From assembly GCA_016859345.1 (NCBI GenBank), contig CM029124.1, positions 12,240,480 through 12,304,479 on the forward strand: a stretch of 64,000 nucleotides of DNA. The letters run 5' to 3'. Under the pieces are notes generated by a model that worked only from the letters and a program-made list of their open reading frames with translations, was not told where the DNA came from and did no database searches. This stretch comes from Istiophorus platypterus (Eukaryota; Chordata; Actinopteri; Istiophoriformes; Istiophoridae). The position numbers and the translations under genes are program-made. Positions 10,641-20,602 of this stretch are shown piece by piece (within the stretch, counting starts at the first letter, position 1; each line of letters starts with the position of its first letter).

Positions 10641-11612
10641 TGGGCTGTGCCTGAGCCAAGCTTTGGGCTGAGAATGAGACCCCTCTCCTTGTGTGTCTGT
10701 TTCTAAAAGCTGCAGTCCCACAGATCAGCCCCCCCCCCACCCCCCACCTCCTCACCACCTCCTACCTCCATCCCACAGATCCCCTCGCATAGAGATGGAT
10801 GACTTGTCAGACAAAGGCAATAGATTCCAACACTTTGTGATTCGCCCACGTAAAAACCTGCAGCTCAAATGAGGAGGTCCCTGCATCCGACAGCCAGGAA
10901 GGGGAGGGAGACCAAATGGGAAATGATGAGACTTTGGGGTGAAGAATCAAGGAAATTAAAGGCAGGGGGTAGGAGAGAGGTAAAGCACTGTCAGGCTGTT
11001 GTATGTTGTTTAAAGCGATGCTTTTTTTTTCCAGGACTCCTAATAGAAACACATGATGCGACTGTGACTCAGGGAAGCCCACTTGGGACGATATTTATTG
11101 TTGGCACTGCATTTTTTTAAAAGTGACAACGAGGAGCCTAAATCACACGTTAAATACAAATATAAAATTCTCTAAATTTCACAGTAAATTAAAGAATGTC
11201 CAAATGGAAGTGTTCCTCGTTTTGCTGCCGACTCCTGGAAACTCCTAAAGCACAGATGCGACCCACTAACCCACTTTGTGAACCCCCGGTTCAAAGTGCG
11301 GAATCTTACTAAGCCTTAGCTTTTCTTTGCGAATGTGACACAAGGTTTTCCAGTAAAATCCCGTCTAACTACGAAAACGTGTTGCCATGTTACAGCATGT
11401 CAGCCAAGCTCCCTTGAAAAACACCGCAACAAAGACACAGTGACTTCACCGTGATTTTTCCTTTATCGCTAAACGCTTTCTGTGCTCCACGCCTTGGCAG
11501 TGTGGAGGTATGCGAGGTGAGCTCGAAGCCGGCAGAGGGAGGGTCAGTCAGCAGGCCATCATCATCACCATCATCATCATCGTCATCCTCCTCCTCATCA
11601 TCATCCACTCAC
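10641..11612. other. Upstream region between canonical promoter and candidate second leader exon
   Basis: Contains a C-rich tract at 10,729-10,760 and the ATC-type microsatellite at 11,557-11,608. No coding sequence was recognised. On the pax2 strand this would be intron if the exon at 11,613 is used. Confidence 0.6.
11557..11608. repeat. Imperfect (ATC)n / (CAT)n microsatellite
   Basis: ATC/CAT units interrupted by ACC, CGT and CCT. On the minus strand it is a GAT/GAG-rich run that starts within a few bases of the GTGAGT donor of the candidate leader exon. Confidence 0.9.
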
Positions 11613-11649
11613 CGCCCGTGTGCAGCATCGCTCTGTAGATGGCGCTCAT
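11613..11649 (-). CDS. Candidate alternative first coding exon of pax2 (MSAIYRAMLHTG)
   Basis: The minus strand reads ATG AGC GCC ATC TAC AGA GCG ATG CTG CAC and then ACG GGC G|GTGAGT. This is 37 nt (12 codons plus one base), ending at a near-perfect donor in phase 1. Spliced to exon 2 it gives MSAIYRAMLHTG-G-HGGVNQLGG and restores the Gly-His-Gly-Gly start found in PAX5 exon 1A and PAX8. The first ATG has a weak context; the second (MLHTG) has G at -3. The 5' side is CpG-rich (11,650-11,740), as a promoter would be. I know no family member with this leader, and there is no transcript evidence, so it could be a chance donor. Confidence 0.38.
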
Positions 11650-12777
11650 ACAGTAGGTTAGGCAGCGCGCCGTGCTCGGGCGGGCAGGCGGGCAGGTAGG
11701 CTGGTGCTGCCGAGGCTGGCCGGGTCAAAGGTTGGTGTTAAGCCTACTGTAGCTGAATTATTCACTCTTAATCTCTTCCGGCGGGGCTCGGTCCCAAAAG
11801 CCAACAAAGAGAGAAAACATTCAGTCAGAGAAGATTCGCAGATTTTTCAAAAAGTGCTCACTCTGGTGGGGCCGCAGCCCGAAGATAACATCAACTTCTT
11901 CTGCGCGTCTGTAACTGACCAACATTTAGCTTAAATAGATGCAGTTTTTCCCCCCCAGCACAACAGTGTAAAGACCATTTCTATACATCCATGATAACAG
12001 CATATCAGATGCGTTATTCAAATTAATGTAAAAGCTGCAAATATCCTGCTGTCATATACTTGAATTAATTTGATGGTTATGGAAAATATTTTACAACAAC
12101 AACAACAAAAATAAGAACAACAACAATAATAGTAATAGTGTAGCTGTTATTTAGGGGATTTGTGAACTCCATGACACAGGAGCCCGTGTTGCGTCCAGCT
12201 GCCCTCTGGGCAAGTTTGAGGACGATTCCTCTTTTTGTTTCTGCTTTTCTTTCCGTTTTTTTTTTTTTTTTTTTTTGGAGGGAGCTTCTGGTACAATATG
12301 TAGCACCATGGGCTGTAATTTCACACGTCAGTGCACTTTTGCCCCAAAGCTGCTGCTATTTCCCCCCAAACAGCCCGATTTGCCCCCCGTACCTCTCTGC
12401 ACTGGTACGACGACGTCCCCGTGTCACGGAAACAAACGGCGTGATAATTAAGAAACTGTTAGTCCTGACTTCCCTTTTAGAAGAAGCCCAGCCACCGACG
12501 ACCTAATGCGATTATTGTTTTCGATTTTGTTTTGGTTTTTTTTGCCTGTATTATACAATGAGGAGCCTCCCACTCCACGAGAACAGTTGATTTTAATATA
12601 TTTCACACCCTTAAAATTATTTCAAAAACGTTCAAGCCTTGTAAACACTGTGCTCTTCATTGATATCAGCAGAGGTTAAACAGTCCACAATAGATCTTTC
12701 AGGCCCGTCTTCTGTTTTATTTTTTCTTTACACTAGAATATACGATCCCCTTTGTAAATAAAAATATAAAGTAGTGG

Positions 12778-12786
12778 GAGTAGTAA

Positions 12787-12833
<47 letters not shown>

Positions 12834-12861
12834 ATAATAATAATGATAATAATAATAATAG
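12778..12861. repeat. (TAG)n followed by (AAT)n microsatellite
   Basis: About 16 TAG units followed by about ten AAT-type units. Valine- and tyrosine-rich open frames here are artefacts. Confidence 0.96.
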
Positions 12862-13779
12862 TATCTGTTGTTTCTAATAAGAATATTGAAGAGGCGAGAC
12901 AGGGGAAGAGAGACAGCGAGGGAGAAGAGGACAAAACATCTTTTTCCACCGTTTTTTGAAAATCGATACTGCCGTTTATTTCCCTTCCTCCGCGTCTTTT
13001 CCTGCATTAGTTTGAGACGATACAGGGGCACATGGGTCCCTTGATCCCCGACCGGTGATTAAAAAAAATATTTGATATCTATTTAATGTGACTGCAAATT
13101 TGTGTTTGTAGATGCTGGAATTGAAAAAGGAGTGAAATAAAAGATGATTCGAAATGTAACTATTTTTCTTTCCTTTTTTTCCTCTTTTTTAACCAGGAGG
13201 GTCTTTGGAATATATTTGAGGACCCCTGATATCCACTGACCCCCAGTTCTGGAGCCACTGCAAGTTTGACTTTGAGTGTAAAGCTTGTTCATTTAAGTTT
13301 CGCCCCGTACGAGCGTTTGCATATAAACTTTGGGTTAATAATCACTTTGAAAATAGATTAATTTATTTTTCATCTCTACGAGTCTTTTAAAAATATAATA
13401 AATGACTTTTCCCCGCTACTTTTATGTATGAACTCCATCATCCACAAGAAATACATTATAATCTCAACGAGGAAATCCCGGTGTCAGTGAAATAAAAACG
13501 GATACAACTAAACTGCTCTGAGCGTTGTGCAGCTGATGCTTTAACTCTAAACTGTTGTATTTCATATATCTATAATTGTATTATGTTGCAAACCCGACAT
13601 TACAAAACTGTAGTGCTGTGCACGTTTCCCTTAGATCTACTTTTCCCCTATTAGTCAAAACATCAGCATCATATCGGGAGTCACTTGTAATATCCCACCA
13701 TGATTTGGTGTCTCCTGACACCCAGAGCCATATGGGTAGGCTATGCCAAACTGCAGGATATCAGCTGCGTCCTTAGATT

Positions 13780-13990
13780 GCTTATTCATGTGCTTTATAA
13801 CGGGAGCAGATGGATATCAATTTGACTCTATCCTCGACACCATCGCAGATTGATTTTGTACTTGCTTTTAATTTTGCCATAATTAATTAGATCATTACAA
13901 CTGTTTGCCATTGATCTTCCCATCTAAACCCAAAATTGAGAGGTGAATTAGATTGTGATCTATGTTTTCAATTAAAGCCCCAACATATAG
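13780..13990. promoter_or_regulatory. Candidate conserved non-coding element upstream of pax2
   Basis: A non-repetitive block with TAATTAATTAGAT at 13,880-13,892 and further ATTA cores (GTGAATTAGAT, TTCAATTAAAG), between the candidate leader exons and 3.7-3.9 kb upstream of exon 1. Homeodomain-type cores of this density are typical of developmental enhancers. Conservation is assumed, not tested. Confidence 0.3.
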
Positions 13991-14022
13991 GTGCATGTTG
14001 ATAGACTATTAAGCTATTATAT

Positions 14023-14087
14023 GCAACAACAACAACAACAACAATAACAATAATTATAACAATTATGGTGTTCATAATAACAATAAC

Positions 14088-14150
<63 letters not shown>
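14023..14150. repeat. (CAA)n / (AAT)n microsatellite
   Basis: CAACAACAA followed by mixed AACAAT and a long AAT run. Confidence 0.96.
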
Positions 14151-14436
14151 CTACATCAACATTTTTTTCTGACGTTAATTTCTGACGGTATATATTTACC
14201 ATTATACCATAACAAAAACGAATTGTTACAAGCAGCCACTGCACAATAACGAAGGAAGAGCATACCATGTTTTGTTTGATCTAAAAAATTAAAATAATAA
14301 AATACAATAAATGTACAGAGAGGCTATATAAACAGAGAACTGCAGCCTCCACACAGTTTTCTCCCACACAGTGCAGCCAGCATATACCTGCAAACAAACA
14401 CTGACATTAGCATGAGGCAGAGGGAGAAATCCTTAC

Positions 14437-14461
14437 CTGATCGACCAGCGCTGTGAGGCAT
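14437..14461 (-). CDS. pax2: Candidate PAX8-like alternative first coding exon of pax2 (MPHSAGRS)
   Basis: The minus strand reads ATG CCT CAC AGC GCT GGT CGA TCA G|GTAAGG. This is 25 nt: eight codons plus one base before a strong donor. Spliced to exon 2 it encodes MPHSAGRS-G-HGGVNQLGG. Human PAX8 starts MPHNSIRS-G-HGGLNQLGG, so M, P, H, R, S and the split glycine agree, as do the phase and the junction position. The ATG has A at -3 (AACCATGC), a good context. The 5' side (to about 14,640) is GC-rich and CpG-containing amid AT-rich DNA, as expected for a 5' UTR. An intron of about 6.7 kb would join it to exon 2. Another frame through the same DNA opens at 14,592 but would hit a stop after splicing. 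Whether this exon is transcribed is not known from the sequence. Confidence 0.68.
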
Positions 14462-14650
14462 GGTTCTCCCTTGTCTAATGGTGCGTCTCCCCGATGCAGC
14501 CCAGTAGATCTGTCCGGCCTCCTGCGCTCCCTCCCCGGCTGGGCTTCGTGCTTCTCCCCGCTGGTTGTCAGTATCTTTGACCGATCATCCAAAACTAAAC
14601 GGTTTAGGCGACAACAAAAAGAGGAAGCAACCCTGCTCCAATGAACTAGG
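14462..14650 (-). promoter_or_regulatory. GC-rich flank, probable 5' UTR/promoter of the PAX8-like leader
   Basis: CpG-containing, GC-rich DNA on the upstream side of the MPHSAGRS exon, about 14,462-14,600. Further upstream on the same strand is a TATAAA match at 14,875-14,880 next to a CCAAT at 14,884-14,888; those two are too close together to form a textbook promoter. The assignment depends on the exon being real. Confidence 0.35.
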
Positions 14651-14659
14651 AATTGATAA

Positions 14660-15130
14660 AGGGAAAAAAAAAATCAAATCAAAGAACACATTGCGTTGCA
14701 GGTGCTGAATTAAAAGGAACTGTAAAATTTGCCCATAATGTGTTAAAAAAAAACAAACAGATTTTTAGTTTGCACGATGGATATACATTTAAAACCACCA
14801 TATTTCTCACTCACTGGTGCGTGTCAGTGTACAACGCCAAAGTCTATCTGAAATTCTAAAATGTTTTGGTATTATTTATAACAATTGGAAACAGAAATGA
14901 TACATGCATGGAAATTACCAGCGGACAGACTTCATGAAGCCCAGAAATGGCCCCTCCTCGTGAGCACTAGCTTTGGCAACAACGGAATGACTTATTAAAA
15001 TATGTTTAATTAAAATGTATTTGTGTGGTAACTAGGCTATCGTGTGCAGATTTATAACGGCATTGAATGCGTCTAAACATTTACCAAATTATAGTCTCTG
15101 TCTCTCATCTCTCTCTCTTACATACATAAA

Positions 15131-15196
<66 letters not shown>

Positions 15197-18100
15197 GAAA
15201 GAGGCAAAGAGGTAGGGTACAAACAGACAAACAACACAGTAGAGTGGATTGAATTATAAATCTTTATTTTCAATAGCTTTTTCAGTAGTCTTCAGCCATC
15301 TAATCAAAACTGTTTTGAGATTTTTCTGTTTTGTTGCTCCAGATGTATATTTCTTCTTATCAGTCATGGTCTTGTCACCTTGGCTGTAAAACAGTCATCA
15401 TAGAGCTCCCTCCTCTAGAGTCCAGTCAGACATCAAAGCAGATTCATAAACTTCACAGAGCAAACTTTCTCTATGTGTTTAACAGTGTGAGGGAATACAA
15501 AAAAGTATAAGGGAGAGTATAAAACTTAGTAACTGGAACATTAACAGATGAATAACCAGTAAAAATGCAATATTACAATATCCACAAGAACGACAGAGCG
15601 TGGTAAAGCTATAAAATTCAACATTAAAATATTATAGCTTCTCTATCAGCTATTTAACAAACATTTTGTATTATAAAACTCTTTACAGTACTAGAAGTTC
15701 AGAAATGGCAATAACAGTGCCACTGGACCAAGGACCAGTAATGGATATTATGGAAGACTTTATAACTAAGATGATCACCCAGAAAAGATCGGTTCCTTAA
15801 ATAAAATGTCATTTAAACAAGTAGCCTACTTTCCCACAGGGTGCTGTGTGCTTTTTAAAACATCGGCTCTTCATGACAGGTGCACATTATTGTCCTTATT
15901 AGTAATTTATAAATGGATAGTCTTAAATAGAAAACATATTATTTTGACAATAATGTGACTGAAAAACAAATATATTTGACTTAAGTATTCAAATTAAAGC
16001 AAATGCGTAGATATGGACTAAAGGAGAGCTTAATGGCTGTGACTTGCCAATTTTCATAAGTATTAACTAATGGAAAGACTGCTTTTCATTAACTATAGTT
16101 ATGCTGTGTAGAAAGTAATATCACAAAATAATATAATTATTCAAATATGTGGTGTGCAATTTTTGAAAAGTTGATTTCTGTGTACAGCTCTTCATAATAA
16201 TCCGTCACCTACAAAAAACAGACAAAATGTTAATTTATGCTAATTTGCAAAAAGACTTAGAGACTGGCAGACACACATGCAAAATGACTTGTGTTTTTAC
16301 TGTATTATTATTTATTGCTGTGAGCACTAAAATTACATTTACAACATGGAGAGCTGAGTCTGCCTTGGCAATCTCGACATTAATGACCTTAATAAGTGTT
16401 TTTTCCTCTATCTTGGTGCTCAGGCGACACACTAGGGGCCTGCAGGAACATTGGGATGGGAGGAACCTAAATCGAGGCGCTTAAATGGCCATAAAGCTGT
16501 GTGGGCTGTCAGTAATGGAACCTAAGCTCTTCTCAGAGCCACACACCACATTTACGGGTTATGACCGGAGTCTGCAGGAGAGACAGATTGAAAATTGAGG
16601 GAGAGGAGTGATTTTGGTAGGACGGTATTGTGGGGGGAGAGAGATCTTATGGCTTAGTCTATTAGACTGGTCAATGGTATCTACTCTGTCCAAGACAGAG
16701 GGGCTGAAATGGAAGGAATGTGTGTTGAGGTATGTATCTTCAGACCCTCTTTTCCTGTCTCCTCTCCACATACAGCCGAAGTTCTAACCTGCGTTTCAAC
16801 CCGTCATCCTCCAAAGGCCCTACCGTGCCACCACCTCCACTGTCGCCTCCCTTTTTTAAAAAATAGTGTCCTACTTGCTCATGGGCTGAACATTAAATAA
16901 ACCTCCCTCCTTCGCCCTTCATGCCGCCCCCCATCTCTCACTGGCACCACCTCCCTTACCTCACTCGGAGGAGGCCACTGTAACTCTATACACCAGGCTG
17001 TGCCCATCATTTATCACACCATGCACAGGCACATGGAGGTCAAATGTGCTAATTTCACAAATCTCTTACATATATCATCACCATCATAATCATCATTATT
17101 AGTAGTAGTATTAGTAGAATTATTATTATTATTATTATCCCTTAACAGTATCTGAATGACCAAATATATAGTTTGTATTCCATCTCTTTTCCTCCTCAGA
17201 AGGGAAACGGATGGCCAAACTAAGACAACATCAACAGGACAATATGTTTCCTGCCTGGTATCTGGATGGTTTGTTGGAAATCTGGGCTGAGCGACAGCCA
17301 GTATCATCATCATCAGCTCTTGCCAGCTTTTCATATTTAAAGCCAGCAAGGGTTTAATTACCAAATGATGACAGTGTCATATGGTACCGTGATGGCACAG
17401 AATGAGGGTGTGTAATGTGCATATGTGTGTGTGTGTCTGTCTCCTTCTCTGTGTTGTGCACATTTGTTTGTGGAAAGTATGGCAGTACAAACACCTTTGT
17501 GTTTTGACATAAAGAAAGTAGGTACCTGAAAGACCTGAATGGGGAGACAGACAGCGGGCAGGAGGTTTTTGTGGGAGAAAAAAAGAACCCACAATAAAAC
17601 ATCTGTAATTTGTAATTCCCCAGTATTCAATGGCTGCGCATGGATTAAAGATTAAAATCTATTGTCTTGACAGATGGAAGAGAGAGGGAGAGAGAGGGTA
17701 AGGAGAGGGGGACACTCAAGCACATCCCATTTCCATTTGTATATGAGTAGCACAGTTTGGCTAATCATGGTGGAAAAATAAGCTGTCTGCTTGCCTCACT
17801 CTGGGCGATGCCACCGTGAGCTTTAATTCCAGCTGTGGAGACATTAAAGACATAGGGTTCGTTCTGTTGTGATGGGACCATGTCAGCCTGTAAAGAGTGT
17901 TGTTTTATTAATATTCCAATGGGAATAAAGCACAGAGACACACTGTGATCAGGCGATGGGAATGGCATTGTTTTACAGTGACCCCCACTTTCCAAAACCA
18001 TCAAACCAGCTGTGATGACATAAAAAATACTATAGTCAGATCACAAGGCCCTGAAAAGCAGGAAGTGAGGTGATTATCAAATTTTGGGTGGTTACAATGA

Positions 18101-18235
18101 AGGTGAAAGGTTTGTCTGTAATTAAAATTTGTCACTGACTTGTTTGAAATGTAGATAATTGTGCAGAGAGAGAGCACAAGTCGCTTCATGGATGAGTTAG
18201 AATTTCTTGTGTAGTCTGTGTGGTCTGCACTGAGA
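14660..18235. other. Intergenic, no gene recognised
   Basis: AT-rich upstream DNA. It contains a (CA)n array (15,132-15,191) and imperfect ATC/TAG/ATT repeats at about 17,075-17,139. Short GT and GA runs occur near 17,422-17,436 and 17,680-17,715. Open frames are short and not protein-like. Confidence 0.7.
15132..15191. repeat. (CA)n microsatellite
   Basis: About 30 uninterrupted CA units. Confidence 0.97.
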
Positions 18236-18240
18236 GAGTT

Positions 18241-18276
18241 GTGTGTGTTTGTGTGTGTCTGTGTGTGTGATTGTGT

Positions 18277-18334
<58 letters not shown>

Positions 18335-18423
18335 GGGTAATGGTCTGGTCAGTGGAGTGAAGCAGAACACCTGAGAGTTGTTTTTGGGCATTAGTGTGTG
18401 TTCTCTCTCTCTCTCTCTCTCTC

Positions 18424-18462
<39 letters not shown>

Positions 18463-18469
18463 GTGTGTG
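18241..18469. repeat. Compound (GT)n - (CT)n - (GT)n microsatellite
   Basis: Interrupted GT array at 18,241-18,332, a CT array at 18,402-18,424, then GT/GTAT at 18,425-18,469. The 70-bp spacer between the first two is single-copy. Confidence 0.95.
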
Positions 18470-20556
18470 ATATATGACACTGACCATCTGAAGGAGGTGC
18501 CTTGCTCTCCCTCTCTGAGCTGCATGAAAGGGAGCTGAGAAGCCTGATGAATTAAAGCCTCTCTTCAATAAAACATCAGAGTCTTTCAGTAACACACGCT
18601 TGAGATGCCCCAGTAATTGACTTTTGGACTTTAGGATTTACATGAACCCTTCAAAAGCAGCTTACCTGTGCAGTGATGCCCCTTGAGTCTGCATCCATTC
18701 CCTGCTGATGTGGATTTCCATAAACTCATGCAATCTTTTCTTTTTTCCATCTCTGATAAATGCAAAACTATCCACTGTAGATAATTTGAGGGATTTATTG
18801 AAGTGTTTGAATTTATTTATCTTGAAAAAGAAATCTTACCAAATAAATCTCAATCCATACATATTTGGGACAGTTACATTCTAATGTAGTCAACCGTCAG
18901 AATTCACCCAATGGCTGTTTGCTTATTTATAGAATTAACATAAGTATTAACATTGCTCTGGTTTCATTTATCTACTTGAAGGGATTCTATATTTGCAGTG
19001 CAGTCAATTTAGCAGATTTTATAATGACATTTGACATCATACAAATATAGAAAACTGTGATCATGTAAGATACAAAAATAGCCATTTTTTGGCTAATTTA
19101 ATACAGGAAAAATACGCAAAGTATTTCATCAAAAGATCTTGTTGGACCATAAAATAAGATAGACACACTCACAGTGATGGCAAAAAACACATTTGTGACT
19201 ATCTGTCAGACCAAACATTATTCATTGCAATCGGTCAAAGTAGCCCAAGAGGCTTTGGTACCTTTTTGTTCTCTCACAGCCAGAACCCAGAAGCTATTAA
19301 GGAGGGTAGGACTAGTGCGGTATACGATTTATTGGTCCATTCCTCACAAGTGTCAAGTAACATTTGCTCTTCATATCTTTCACCTTGTAGGAAATCTGGA
19401 TTCTGGATGCAAATGGAAGACAAGAATTTTAATACTACAAATCAGATTGCAGTTAAAAATCTAGAAGTCTGTGACTTGAAGCGATGTTGCTGGACAAAGT
19501 TAGGAATTTACTCCTTGTCGCATGCAGCACATAATAAACTCTTTAACAAGATGGAGAAAGTAAGAGTGAAGGAAGATCTATGGGAGGGGCAGAGTAGCTT
19601 GGCAGATTTAATTAATTACTGCATATTAAAATGTTTGTTTACAGAAGTGAGCAGCTACAAGAGGTCCGATGTTAATTAATTTAAGGCGTACTTCCCCCCA
19701 GCCTCAGTGATGTGTCACAAGCTGCAGAGCTACTCCCTTTGGCAGGGACTCTGCGTCTCATTGGATATCCATCAATTGCTGTGAGGTGTGTAAGAAACAA
19801 AGATGCACAGTACACAAATTAGACCCAATGTTAACATGATTGCATATTAAGATTTCTTATTAGCAGGCAGAAGGAAAAGGTGAAGTAGTTGAGCAATATG
19901 TGGTGCATGGGTGTCCATTCAAGAAAATTAGCAGCTGAAGCATGAATGTTTTGTCCGCAGAGCATCTTTTTTTTGTTTCACTACTGAAATTACTGAAAGC
20001 TAAGCTTGGTTTTCAAGCTAAATATCTGAGATGCTTGTGTCCAAAGTGCTTGTTGATAGATGCAGCGGCTGTACAGACTGCTTACTGCGTGTGCTGCTTT
20101 TGTCTGGTCTCTAGAGGTTCCTCTTCAGACAATGATGTATCTAACTTCCCTTTGAGGTCAGCTGGACTGAGTCCAGAACATCACCTGCAATCAATAGTGT
20201 GGGTAAAACAGGCCCAGCTGAACGCATGTGAGGGCAAAGACTCCACTCAGAAGCCCACTGTGGGAAAAAAGGCCTGCATGGCCCATTGCCTTGCTAAAAC
20301 CAAACCACAGCCAGTTTGGATGCTTGAAACACTGGTGTCTTTACGAGAGGGGTGCAGAGATGGCACAGATGGAGACAGAGACAAAGAAAAGCTTGTGGCA
20401 TTAAAGAAATAATGACAAGATATTTTATATATATATATATATATATGAGGAAAGGAACATAGAGAGCAAAAAAAAAACACCTCATACAATCAAACACTGC
20501 TTTTTAAAATGTCGGTTTCTGGTATCAGTGAGGGTCTATCACATCAAGCAGACCAT

Positions 20557-20562
20557 GAGAGA

Positions 20563-20599
<37 letters not shown>
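20557..20599. repeat. (GA)n microsatellite
   Basis: About 20 GA units with one early GG interruption. Confidence 0.95.

Positions 20600-20602
<3 letters not shown>

Larger units (their letters stand above)
11650..14436. other. Upstream non-coding region with microsatellites and a conserved-looking block
   Basis: GC-rich and CpG-rich at 11,650-11,740. Poly-T occurs at 12,257-12,276. Microsatellites lie at 12,778-12,861 and 14,023-14,150. A non-repetitive ATTA-rich stretch lies at about 13,780-13,990. I saw no coding sequence. It would be intron 1 of a transcript starting at the 14.4-kb candidate exon. Confidence 0.6.

Noticed and set aside
11690..11705. Plus-strand GGGCAGGTAGG as a splice donor
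   Set aside because: It arises from a local GGCGGGCAGG repeat, and no open frame or gene lies on that strand.
14322..14360. Plus-strand TATATAAAC box as a divergent promoter
   Set aside because: Only an isolated motif in AT-rich DNA, with no plus-strand exon or GC island downstream.
14407..14592. Minus-strand open frame starting MDDRSKILTTSGEKHEAQ as a protein leader for pax2
   Set aside because: It reaches the donor at 14,437 in phase 0. Joined to exon 2 it would read into an early stop. The frame starting at 14,461 is the one that fits.
19942..20412. 156-codon plus-strand open frame
   Set aside because: No motif and no similarity I can name; treated as chance.
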